NCBI RefSeq assembly: GCF_014651995.1
Contig: NZ_BMXY01000001.1
Span: 1,302,001-1,366,000, forward strand
From: Cognatilysobacter xinjiangensis
GTDB lineage: Bacteria > Pseudomonadota > Gammaproteobacteria > Xanthomonadales > Xanthomonadaceae
DNA length: 64,000 nt
Direction: 5' to 3'
The notes under the pieces were generated by a model. That model did not search any database, was not told where the DNA came from, and saw nothing but the letters and a program-made list of their open reading frames with translations. Position numbers and translations under genes: made by a program. This document shows, in pieces, positions 31,198-38,672 of the stretch. Each line of letters opens with the position of its first letter. The stretch's first letter is position 1.

Positions 31198-32097
31198 ATG
31201 CCGGCCCCCACCGTCGTCATCACCGGCGCGTCCAGCGGCTTCGGCCGCGGCGTCGCGCTTCGCCTCGCGCAGCAGGGCTGCAACCTCGTGCTCGCCGCGC
31301 GCCGCGGCCACCTTCTCGAGCAGCTCGCGACCGAATGCGGCCGCAACGCCATCGCCGTGCACTGCGACGTCGGCAATCCCAACGAGGTCGAGAAACTCGC
31401 CGCTGCGGCGATCGCGAAGTTCAACCGCATCGACGTGTGGATCAACAACGCGGGCGTCGCCGCGCTGGGCGCGTTCGAGCGCATTCCGCTGGAGGACCAC
31501 CTGCGCGTGATGCAGACCAACCTCGGCGGCGCCATCGCCGGCAGCCACGTGGCGCTGCGCCATTTCCGCCAGGTCGGCGCCGGCACGCTGGTCAACGTCG
31601 CTTCGATGCTGGGCCGCACGCCGGCGCCGTACTACGCGTCCTACTGCGCGACCAAGTACGGGATCGTCGGACTGTGCGATGCGCTGCGGCAGGAGATGGC
31701 GGCGCAGGGCGCAAACGACATCCGCATCTGCGCCGTGCTGCCCATGGCCGCCGACACGCCGTTCTTCGACCACGCGGCCAATTACACCGGCCATACGCTG
31801 CAGCCGTTCCCGATCACCGATGCCGAGGAGGTCGTCGAGGCCATCGTCGGCGTGGTCAACGCGCCGCAGGACGAGGTCACCGTCGGCATGTCCGCCACCG
31901 CGGCCGTGATCGCCGAACGCCTGTCGCAGACCGTCACGCACGGCATGACCGGCGCGATGCAGCAGTTGCTGGTCGACGACGCACCGGAGGCGCCGCACGA
32001 GTCCGGCAACCTGCACCGCCCCCTCGCAATCGGCACCGGCGTGCACGGCAGCATCCTGCAGCGGCTCGACGTCGAGCGGCAGCAGCGGCGCCACTGA
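31198..32097 (+). CDS. short-chain dehydrogenase/reductase (extended C-terminus)
   Basis: The 299-residue SDR has TGASSGFGRG, NNAGVAALGAFERIP, a Ser-Tyr-Lys set in NVASMLGRTPAPYYASYCATKYG, and a C-terminal region of about 80 residues beyond the Rossmann core. The RR after strand 2 (LAARRGH) suggests NADP preference. The extension (VTHGMTGAMQQLLVDDAPEA) resembles that of the DltE-like/YqjQ subgroup with unknown substrates. GGAGA precedes the ATG by a few bases. It stands alone with a 66-bp gap to the MBL gene. Confidence 0.86.
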   Translation: MPAPTVVITGASSGFGRGVALRLAQQGCNLVLAARRGHLLEQLATECGRNAIAVHCDVGNPNEVEKLAAAAIAKFNRIDVWINNAGVAALGAFERIPLEDHLRVMQTNLGGAIAGSHVALRHFRQVGAGTLVNVASMLGRTPAPYYASYCATKYGIVGLCDALRQEMAAQGANDIRICAVLPMAADTPFFDHAANYTGHTLQPFPITDAEEVVEAIVGVVNAPQDEVTVGMSATAAVIAERLSQTVTHGMTGAMQQLLVDDAPEAPHESGNLHRPLAIGTGVHGSILQRLDVERQQRRH

Positions 32098-32157
32098 CGG
32101 CCACGCGCGGGTAACGGCCGCGCTGGCAGCCTCGATCACGAACACGGGAGAACGGCA

Positions 32158-32487
32158 ATGACGCGCGACAGCAAACAGGAAGACGGTGGCTACGGCAGCA
32201 GTAACCTCGTCGGCAGCGACCAGGGCGGCACGCGCGCGGCGATCGAATCGCGCGACGCGGTGCGCGATGCGCGCGATCACGCGCATCGCAACGAGGCGGG
32301 CGCAGCACGCAGCGACCTCGGCCGCCTCGCGGGCGGCGGAACGGCGAGCGATGTGCACGGCGCCAGCGCCGACGCGCCCGCGGGCACCCACTCGCGCGCA
32401 GGATCGACCGTCGGCACGCGCGCCTCGGCCGGGCGCAACGATTCCGACCGCGACTCCCGCGACGGCGGCAACAGCCTGCAGGACTGA
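32158..32487 (+). CDS. hydrophilic, disordered 109-residue protein
   Basis: The ORF starts with ATG at 32158 after GGAGAAC. The product is rich in Asp, Arg, Gly, Ser and Ala (RDAVRDARDHAHRNEAGAAR, RNDSDRDSRDGGNSLQD), has almost no hydrophobic residues and no signal peptide. It should be disordered. Similar proteins in this window are at 50368-50565 and, as a lipoprotein, 53620-53925. I do not recognise a family. Coding is supported by the ribosome-binding site and by the start and stop fitting the gap between neighbours. Confidence 0.6.
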   Translation: MTRDSKQEDGGYGSSNLVGSDQGGTRAAIESRDAVRDARDHAHRNEAGAARSDLGRLAGGGTASDVHGASADAPAGTHSRAGSTVGTRASAGRNDSDRDSRDGGNSLQD

Positions 32488-32549
32488 GCCTGCTCGCGCA
32501 TCGCGCCGCGACCATGCAGACTGCGCGCCCCTGACGCCGACCCGACCGC

Positions 32550-32942
32550 ATGCCCGTCTCGTCCCGCCCCCGCCACCCGCGCCGCCGCCCCGATGGCGAT
32601 GGCCGCGGCGGCAACATGCCTGCCGTCGCGCACCTCGTCGCCGAGGATGGGCAGATCGTCGGCGGCATCGCGCGGCGCGACGACGAGTACGCGTTGGTGC
32701 TCGGCGGCCGCGTGATCGCGTCCACCGACAGCGCCGGCATGGCCATCGCCATGCTGCGCCATGCACGTGCCACGCTCTCCGCGGACGACACGAGGCTCGC
32801 GATCCGCATCGCCCCGGCGCTGGAAACACCTGCGACGCAGGAGGCCGACGACGCCGGCATGACGCTGGAGGCCTACCTCGCCGCACTCGAAGCCGAGCGC
32901 GTCGAACGTGCCGACGAGCGCGGCGGCCCGGGACTCCAGTAG
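32550..32942 (+). CDS. hypothetical protein, 130 residues
   Basis: The frame starts at ATG 32550 and encodes an Arg-rich N-terminus (SRPRHPRRRPDGDGRGG), then a globular segment (AHLVAEDGQIVGGIARRDDE, ALVLGGRVIASTDSAGMAIA) and an acidic helical tail. An internal ATG at 32616 would remove the basic part and may be the true start. No family is recognised. It sits upstream of the Nudix gene with a 60-bp gap, on the same strand. Confidence 0.55.
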   Translation: MPVSSRPRHPRRRPDGDGRGGNMPAVAHLVAEDGQIVGGIARRDDEYALVLGGRVIASTDSAGMAIAMLRHARATLSADDTRLAIRIAPALETPATQEADDAGMTLEAYLAALEAERVERADERGGPGLQ

Positions 32943-33002
32943 GGATTCACGTCGCCGACGCGGGCGTCGCGCGAGAGTGCGCGACGCAACGACGGACGAC
33001 GC

Positions 33003-33476
33003 ATGCCCCAGGAAAGCGCCGGAATCCTGCTCTACCGCCGCAACCCCGCCGGACTTGAGGTGCTCCTCGCGCATCCGGGCGGGCCCTTCTGGCATTCGCG
33101 CGACGAAGGCGCGTGGTGCATTCCCAAGGGCGGGCGCGAGGACGGCGAAACGCCTGAACAGACAGCGCGGCGCGAGTTCGAGGAAGAACTCGGCATGCCG
33201 GCCAAAGGTCCGCTGCAGCCGCTGGGCCGTCTGCGCCAGAAGGGCGGCAAATGGGTCGAGGCCTATGCCATGGAGGGCGAGTTCGAGCCCGAACGACTCA
33301 ACAGCATCATGTTCCGCATGGAGTGGCCACCGCGCAGCGGGCGCTTCAGCGAATTCCCCGAGGTGGATCAGGCGCGTTGGTTCGCGCTGGCGGAGGCGCG
33401 CGGGATGATTCTGGAGAGCCAGCGTCCGCTGCTCGACCGCCTCGACACCCTGATCAACGGCGGCCCGCTGATCTGA
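33003..33476 (+). CDS. Nudix hydrolase
   Basis: The 157-residue protein has an intact Nudix box with G43, E49, R57-E58, E61-E62 and G64 in the region GGREDGETPEQTARREFEEE. The N-terminal strands (SAGILLYRRNPAGLEVLLAH) and the PFWHSRDEGAWCIPKG block match the group of diadenosine-tetraphosphate-like and sugar-nucleotide Nudix enzymes, which favour nucleoside diphosphates linked to another group. The substrate cannot be fixed. The stop shares TGATCA with the convergent YbiI-type gene. Confidence 0.9.
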   Translation: MPQESAGILLYRRNPAGLEVLLAHPGGPFWHSRDEGAWCIPKGGREDGETPEQTARREFEEELGMPAKGPLQPLGRLRQKGGKWVEAYAMEGEFEPERLNSIMFRMEWPPRSGRFSEFPEVDQARWFALAEARGMILESQRPLLDRLDTLINGGPLI

Positions 33477-33743
33477 TCAGCGCAACTGGCTGTCCTTGCT
33501 GCCGCGGCGGTTGTAACCCGCGTGGTCGCGTTCCTCGGCGTCGAGGATCTCCTGGCAGGCAATGCACAGGCGCACGCCCGGCATCGCGGCGCGGCGGGCC
33601 TCAGGAATCGGCGCATCGCATTCCTCGCAGCGCTCGCGCCCGGGCCCCTGCGGGAGCCGGCTGCGCGCTCGGCGAATCGCGTCGCCCACCGTCGCGTCGA
33701 TCTGGTCCTGTACCGCGCCGTCGCCCGCCCAGCCTGTCGCCAT
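33477..33743 (-). CDS. YbiI-type DksA/TraR zinc-finger protein
   Basis: From the ATG at 33741-33743 the product has 88 residues and closely follows E. coli YbiI: MATGWAGDGAVQDQIDATVG, then the zinc finger with Cys39, Cys42, Cys60 and Cys63 (CEEC and CIAC) and CDAPIPEARRAAMPGV between them. It lacks the coiled coil with the acidic tip of DksA, so a DksA-like effect on RNA polymerase is doubtful. The longer upstream frame is not conserved. Confidence 0.9.
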   Translation of the reverse strand: MATGWAGDGAVQDQIDATVGDAIRRARSRLPQGPGRERCEECDAPIPEARRAAMPGVRLCIACQEILDAEERDHAGYNRRGSKDSQLR

Positions 33744-33864
33744 GACCGCATCCTCCAAGTACGCGGCGAGCATAGGCCCGCGGCGGTGAACGCGCGACGA
33801 TCACGCCGCCCGCTGCGCCTTGCCGGATGCCGGATGCCGGATATCGGACCGACGATGGCGCGAT

Positions 33865-34332
33865 TCAGGCCCGCTCGATGCGTGCGGCGTAGCAGCCGCG
33901 ACGGGCGAAATGCGCCTGCACGTAGGACACGCGCGGGTCGTCCAGAAGACGCATGACCGCATCCCTCGCGAGGGCGCCTTCGACCACGTCGGCATCGACC
34001 ATCATGTGCGCCGTGTCGAACGCACGGAGCGACAGCAGGCGCCGGGCGAGCGCGCCGGGCAGCCGGCCCTCGACGATGCGCGGCGCCGCGGCGCCCTCCT
34101 CCACGAAGATCGCGTGGGCGGCGCGGTACGGCGTGTCGGCGGGCTGGTGCACGTGGTTCACGAGCAACGCGGTCTCGCCGGGTTCGAGGTCGCGCAACCG
34201 CACGCGCCCGGGCATCGCGCGAGGCTCGGTGGCCCGCATCCTGATGGCGCCGTGCCCTGCGAGCTCCGTTTCGTGGAGGCCGTAGAGATGCATGAAGGGC
34301 GCGGGGTCGAGGCCGATGACGCGGAAATCCAT
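33865..34332 (-). CDS. DUF1203 family protein
   Basis: The 155-residue protein matches DUF1203 in length and marks: MDFRVIGLDPAPFMHLYGL, CYAARIERA at the end, LRDLEPGETALLVNHVHQPA and PYRAAHAIFV. The family is widespread in proteobacteria and has no known function. Sequence is soluble with no signal. It is divergent from the DUF1615 lipoprotein gene, with 131 bp between the starts in which I find no strong promoter. Confidence 0.88.
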   Translation of the reverse strand: MDFRVIGLDPAPFMHLYGLHETELAGHGAIRMRATEPRAMPGRVRLRDLEPGETALLVNHVHQPADTPYRAAHAIFVEEGAAAPRIVEGRLPGALARRLLSLRAFDTAHMMVDADVVEGALARDAVMRLLDDPRVSYVQAHFARRGCYAARIERA

Positions 34333-34463
34333 GGACAGGCTCCGTTGACGGGAGTCACAGGCTCGCCCGCGCGCAGCACCGCGGCTATCCGGATCCTGCG
34401 CCGATGCATGCGGCGGTGTCGCGCTCGTGCACTATCCGCAGCAGCCCGATCCGACCAAGCCCG

Positions 34464-35576
34464 ATGACGTCTCCGCACCGCTTCCGCCGCATCGCTGCCA
34501 CCGCCCTGCTCGCACTCGTGGCACTCGCCTGCGGCTGCGACCGCACGCCCCGCCCGCGCGAGAAGACGCCCGAGGAAGTACGCGCCGAACTGCACCGCCT
34601 GCTGCCGGCCACGATGGCCGACCGCAATGGTTGGGCGGCCGATATCCAGGCGGCCTTCGCGGCGCTACGCATCGAGCCGTCGACCGCGAACCTCTGCTCG
34701 GTGCTGGCCGTGACCGAGCAGGAATCGACGTTCACCAGCGACCCGAAGGTACCGGGCCTCGGCCGCATCGCGCTGGAGGAGATCGACCGCCGCATGCGCG
34801 CGCGCCACATCCCGCCGCTGGTCGCGCGCGCCGCGCTGCAGATCGAATCGCCAGACGGGCGCACCTGGGAGCAGCGCATCGCCGCGGCCACCAGCGAGCG
34901 CGAACTCAGCAACGTCTACGAGGCGATGATCGACCGAGTGCCGATGGGTCAGCGCCTGCTGGCGAGCTCGAACCCCGTGCGCACCGGCGGGCCGATGCAG
35001 GTCGGCATCGCCTTCGCCGAGCAACTGGCGAAGGAGAAGGACTATCCGTATCCCATCGAGGGCTCGATCCGCCGCGAGGTGTTCACCCGTCGCGGCGGCA
35101 TGTACTTCGGCATCGCGCACCTGCTCGGCTATCGCGCGACCTACACCCGGCCCATCCATCGCTTCGCCGACTTCAACGCCGGCTGGTACGCGAGCCGGAA
35201 TGCCGCCTTCCAGCACGCGGTCACGGTGGCGACCGGCATCGAGCTCGACGAGGACGGCGACCTCGTCCGCTACGACAGCGACGAGCCGAGCCGCACCGAG
35301 GTCGCCGTGCGCGTGCTCTCGCAGCAGCTGGGCATGACCGACGCGCAGATCCACCGCGCGCTGCGCAAGGCGCGAACGCACGACTTCGAAGAGACCGATC
35401 TCTACCGCGAGGTCTTCGAGCTCGCCGACCACGCCGCGGGACGCGAGCTGCCGCGCGCGCGCATCCCGCAGATCCGCCTGTCCAGCCCGAAGATCACCCG
35501 CAAGCTCACCACCGAATGGTTCGCCACGCGCGTGGACACCCGCTACCGGCGCTGCATGGCGCGGGCCAAGGGCTGA
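34464..35576 (+). CDS. DUF1615 family lipoprotein
   Basis: The 370-residue protein has a signal of lipoprotein type (TALLALVALACGC, Cys at about residue 23). The mature part shows the DUF1615 features LCSVLAVTEQESTFTSDPKV, PMQVGIAFAEQLA, RRGGMYFGIAHLLGY and HRFADFNAGWYASRNAAFQ. The region around AVTEQESTF and FNAGWYASR recalls a lysozyme-like fold, so a peptidoglycan role is possible but unproven. The start ATG at 34464 is chosen since the signal begins there; the 20 codons upstream are not signal-like. Confidence 0.85.
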   Translation: MTSPHRFRRIAATALLALVALACGCDRTPRPREKTPEEVRAELHRLLPATMADRNGWAADIQAAFAALRIEPSTANLCSVLAVTEQESTFTSDPKVPGLGRIALEEIDRRMRARHIPPLVARAALQIESPDGRTWEQRIAAATSERELSNVYEAMIDRVPMGQRLLASSNPVRTGGPMQVGIAFAEQLAKEKDYPYPIEGSIRREVFTRRGGMYFGIAHLLGYRATYTRPIHRFADFNAGWYASRNAAFQHAVTVATGIELDEDGDLVRYDSDEPSRTEVAVRVLSQQLGMTDAQIHRALRKARTHDFEETDLYREVFELADHAAGRELPRARIPQIRLSSPKITRKLTTEWFATRVDTRYRRCMARAKG

Positions 35577-35582
35577 GGCGCG

Positions 35583-36572
35583 TCAGCCGCGCGGGCCGCC
35601 CATCACTGGCAGGATCGCGCCGTTGACGTACGAGCCCGTCACCGGCGAGGCCAGGAACACGTAGGCGGGCGACAGCTCCTCGGGCTGCGCGGGACGCTTC
35701 ATGTCGCTGTCCTCGCCGAACTTCGACACCGACTCGGCGTCCTTGTCGGCCGGGTTCAGCGGTGTCCACACCGGCCCCGGCGCCACCGCGTTCACGCGGA
35801 TCCCGCGTTCCAGCAGGTTGCTCGCCAGCGACATCGTGAACGCGTTGATCGCGCCTTTCGTCGCCGAGTAGTCCAGCAGTTCCTTGTTGCCGAAGATCGC
35901 CGTCTCCGACGTCGTATTGATGATGCAGGCGCCCTCCTTCATGTGCGGCAGCGCGGCGCGCGCCATGTGGAAGTAGCCGCCGATGTTGGTCTCCAGCGTC
36001 ATCATCAGCTGGTCGTCGGTGATGTCCTCCAGCCGGGTGACGTGCTGCTGGAAGGCGGCGTTGTTGACCAGGATGTCGAGCTTTCCGAACTCGTCGACCA
36101 CCTGCTGCACAGCGCCGTCGCAGAACTTCGCGTCGCGCACGTCGCCGGCGATGGTCAGGCAGCGGCGGCCTTCCGCCTCCACGAATTCCTGGGTGGTCTT
36201 CGCGTCCTCATGCTCGTCGAGGTAGAGCACCGCGACATCGGCGCCCTCGCGCGCGAACAGCACGGCCACCGCGCGGCCGATGCCGGAATCGGCGCCGGTG
36301 ACGATCGCCACCATGTCCTTGAGTTTCTCGCTGCCCTTGTAGCCGGGCGCCAGGAAGCGCGGCTCGACTTCGAGCTCGTGCTCGTTGCCGGGCTTCTTCA
36401 GGTGCTGCTTGGGCAGCGGGTTCACGGGCTTGTCGTCCAGGCCTGCCTGCATGGGCTTGGCTTCGCCCGAGGAACCGCCGCCCGATGCCTCCTTCGCGTC
36501 GATGCGGCTCTGGATCTCGCGTTGCTTCTCGGCGGTGCGGGCGGCGTCGCCCTTCGGATGCTGGCTGGCCAT
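35583..36572 (-). CDS. YghA-type short-chain dehydrogenase/reductase (second copy)
   Basis: The 329-residue protein begins with ATG at 36570-36572 after AGGAG (5 bases upstream). The first 85 residues are charged and low in complexity (QREIQSRIDAKEASGGGSSG), then comes TGADSGIGRAVAV and YLDEHEDAKT. The catalytic set is STTSETAIFGNKELLDYSATKG with Tyr and Lys. It belongs to the same YghA subgroup as 1803-2654 but has a longer N-terminus and a different C-terminal end. Substrate unknown. It converges with the DUF1615 gene. Confidence 0.87.
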   Translation of the reverse strand: MASQHPKGDAARTAEKQREIQSRIDAKEASGGGSSGEAKPMQAGLDDKPVNPLPKQHLKKPGNEHELEVEPRFLAPGYKGSEKLKDMVAIVTGADSGIGRAVAVLFAREGADVAVLYLDEHEDAKTTQEFVEAEGRRCLTIAGDVRDAKFCDGAVQQVVDEFGKLDILVNNAAFQQHVTRLEDITDDQLMMTLETNIGGYFHMARAALPHMKEGACIINTTSETAIFGNKELLDYSATKGAINAFTMSLASNLLERGIRVNAVAPGPVWTPLNPADKDAESVSKFGEDSDMKRPAQPEELSPAYVFLASPVTGSYVNGAILPVMGGPRG

Positions 36573-36656
36573 GGAGGCTCCTCGAGGGAAAGCGCCAACA
36601 TGGCCCGCCGGCTGCAAAGCGCCGGTGATCGCCGGGCGAGGAAAGTGTGAGCCCCC

Positions 36657-37172
36657 TCAGACGGGCGTGGCGCCCGCGATGTAGTCGGTCTTGCCCAGCG
36701 GCGCGCCCTGCCCGCGCAGCAGCGCGTAGGCGACGGTGCAGTGGAAATGCAGGTTGGGCAGCACGAAGCCCAGCAGGTAGTCCTGGCCCTTGAAGCGCAG
36801 CTCGCCCGAGCGCATGACAAGCAGGATGTCGCGCTCCTCGCTGCCGTCGATGTCGGCGGCGTCGAGCGTGTGGATGAACGCGATCGTGCGATCGATGCGG
36901 GCGTACAGCTCGTCCATCGTCGTCTCGCTGTCCTCGAAGGCGGGCGGCTGCTGGCCGGCGAGGCGCGCTGCACCGTTCTTGGCCATGTCGCAGGCGATCT
37001 GCACCTGGCGCGAGAGCGGCAGCATGTCGTCGATGATGCGCAGCCCCAGCAGGCCGTCGACATCGACGCCGCGTTCGCGCGCGTGCGCTTCGCCCTTGGA
37101 CAGAATATGGCGCAGGTTGCGCAGCGCGCGCTCGAACACCGGAACGGACGCCGCGTACATGGAGATCGTCAT
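36657..37172 (-). CDS. DUF1993 family protein
   Basis: The 171-residue protein has the typical DUF1993 start MTISMYAASVPVFERALRNL and continues with DMLPLSRQVQIACDMAKNGA and the late block LPNLHFHCTVAYALLRGQG. The family belongs to the DinB-like four-helix group and often has a metal-like His/Asp pattern, but its function is unknown. The start codon (37170-37172) overlaps the divergent M23 gene start: the tetramer CATG at 37170-37173 carries both ATGs. It is probably a cytosolic protein. Confidence 0.88.
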   Translation of the reverse strand: MTISMYAASVPVFERALRNLRHILSKGEAHARERGVDVDGLLGLRIIDDMLPLSRQVQIACDMAKNGAARLAGQQPPAFEDSETTMDELYARIDRTIAFIHTLDAADIDGSEERDILLVMRSGELRFKGQDYLLGFVLPNLHFHCTVAYALLRGQGAPLGKTDYIAGATPV

Positions 37173-37839
37173 GACGGATTCACCGGTAAGGGGCCGCCAG
37201 CCTAATACGGCCGCCGCGCCGCTTGATCGGCCGCAGGGCGCAGGACCCCCGCCGCCGCGCGACTACGCGCCACTGCTGCGTCGGGTGCTGACGCTGGTCG
37301 CGGTCGGCTGCATGCTGGCGCTCGCAGGCTACTGGGAATGGCGACAGCCGTTCATGGCTTATCCGAGAGCCGTGGCGTCGCTCATGCGCGAGCCGGCACC
37401 GGATGCATTGCCGATGCCGGTCGACGGCATCAGCGCCTCGCGCGTGGCCGATACCTGGGGCGCGCGACGCGGCGCGGACCGCTCGCACCAGGGCGTCGAC
37501 ATCTTCGCGCCGCGCCGCACCCCTGTGCTCAGTGCGACGCGCGGGGTGGTCGTCTCGATCCGCGACCACGGCCTCGGCGGCAAGCAGGTCTGGGTGATGG
37601 GCCCTGGCGGCGAGCGCCACTACTACGCGCACCTCGACGCCTGGGAGCCCGACCTGCGCGAAGGCGACCTCGTGCGCACAGGCAGCCGGCTCGGCGAAGT
37701 CGGCGATACCGGCAACGCGCGCGGCACGCCCACGCACCTGCATTACGGCATCTACACCCGCGAGGGGGCGATCGACCCGCTGCCGCGGCTGAAGGCCGGC
37801 GCCTCGATGCGCCGCGAGGATTCACCCGACGGGCATTGA
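37171..37839 (+). CDS. M23-family metallopeptidase with N-terminal membrane anchor
   Basis: The 222-residue protein has one membrane segment near residues 40-60 (LTLVAVGCMLALAGYW) after a Pro-rich cytosolic start. The periplasmic domain has the LytM zinc motifs: HQGVDIFAPRRTPV (HxxxD) and THLHYGIY (HxH), plus GGERHYYAHLD. M23 enzymes cut peptide cross-links in peptidoglycan. GGAG lies 7 bases before the ATG at 37171, which shares CATG with the divergent DUF1993 start. Frames further upstream are antisense to that gene. Confidence 0.9.
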   Translation: MTDSPVRGRQPNTAAAPLDRPQGAGPPPPRDYAPLLRRVLTLVAVGCMLALAGYWEWRQPFMAYPRAVASLMREPAPDALPMPVDGISASRVADTWGARRGADRSHQGVDIFAPRRTPVLSATRGVVVSIRDHGLGGKQVWVMGPGGERHYYAHLDAWEPDLREGDLVRTGSRLGEVGDTGNARGTPTHLHYGIYTREGAIDPLPRLKAGASMRREDSPDGH

Positions 37840-37973
37840 GGCCAGCGCGGTGCGCCGACGTTCCCAGCGCGCGTCGCGATCGAGCGGACGCGCGTTCACC
37901 GCCCCGCGACGTTCACGGCCGCCATCATCGATGCATGCGGCGCCGGGCGCCGGTCGGAACGAGGTGAGTCGTC

Positions 37974-38273
37974 ATGCAGGAACGGATCGAAGTCGGGCAG
38001 ATGGTCTTCGTGACGGATGGCGCGATGGGGGTCGGCGCGGTGCGCGAGACCCGCGGCGAGGACATCGTCGTGAACATCCAGAACGCCGGCGATTTCGTGC
38101 TGCCGGTCAGCGCGGTGCGCGACGTGCATTCGGGCAAGGTGCTGCTCGACCTCGACCGGCTGGAGCCGGACGTCGTCGAGGCGCTGCGCCACGTGCACGA
38201 TGCCGAGGCGCCGCCGTACGCGGTGCTCGACCCGAAGGACGGCACGCCGGACGATACCAAGCGCACGCATTGA
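37974..38273 (+). CDS. DUF2171/PRC-barrel-like hypothetical protein
   Basis: The 99-residue soluble protein starts MQERIEVGQMVFVTDGAMGV and continues VRETRGEDIVVNIQNAGDFV. The short alternating beta-strands with Gly turns (VGQMVFVTDG, GAVRETRGEDIVVN) resemble PRC-barrel or DUF2171 proteins, which have no firm function. The C-terminal third (VEALRHVHDAEAPPYAVLDP) is a mixed tail. ATG at 37974 follows GAGGTGAGT. It stands apart with 134 bp behind the M23 gene and 76 bp before DUF2388. Confidence 0.6.
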   Translation: MQERIEVGQMVFVTDGAMGVGAVRETRGEDIVVNIQNAGDFVLPVSAVRDVHSGKVLLDLDRLEPDVVEALRHVHDAEAPPYAVLDPKDGTPDDTKRTH

Positions 38274-38349
38274 GGCCGCGACACGGCCGGTTCAGCGGGA
38301 TGCGCGTCCGGGCGACTATCCTCGGCGCTCCCGCCGACCGGACCGTTCC

Positions 38350-38658
38350 ATGACCGCCCGATACACGCTTCTCGCGACCGCCGTCGCGCTCGCCCTTCCG
38401 CTTTCCGCGGCCGCCAGCAGCTTCGCGGGCTCGTCGGCCGGTTCCTCGGCCGCCGGCGCGTCCAATACCAGCGGCAGCAGCACCGGCGATGACAAGATCG
38501 TGCTGCAGGCACGCGACGACGCGGCGATGTTCGTCGCCACCGAGGGCCGCGTCCGCGGCGCGCAGCTCGAAGCGGCCTTCCGCGTGCTGCGTGCGCAGCG
38601 CGACGAGGCCCGCGCCGCGAGCGAACTCGAACTCGCACGCTCGATTCTCGCGCGCTGA
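38350..38658 (+). CDS. DUF2388 family exported protein
   Basis: The 102-residue protein has a Sec signal (residues 1-22, ending SAAAS), a Ser/Gly/Ala stretch (SSFAGSSAGSSAAGASNTSG) and the conserved DUF2388 end DDKIVLQARDDAAMFVATEG followed by RGAQLEAAFRVLR. The family is known mainly from Pseudomonas, where it also lies beside DUF4105-type genes. It has no known function. The next gene begins 14 bp downstream, so the two are very likely one operon and one envelope process. Confidence 0.85.
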   Translation: MTARYTLLATAVALALPLSAAASSFAGSSAGSSAAGASNTSGSSTGDDKIVLQARDDAAMFVATEGRVRGAQLEAAFRVLRAQRDEARAASELELARSILAR

Positions 38659-38672
38659 CATTCCGCCTTCCG

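Noticed and set aside
30094-32886. Very long minus-strand open frame across four plus-strand genes
   Set aside because: It crosses several well supported genes and has the composition of an antisense frame; no motif is present.
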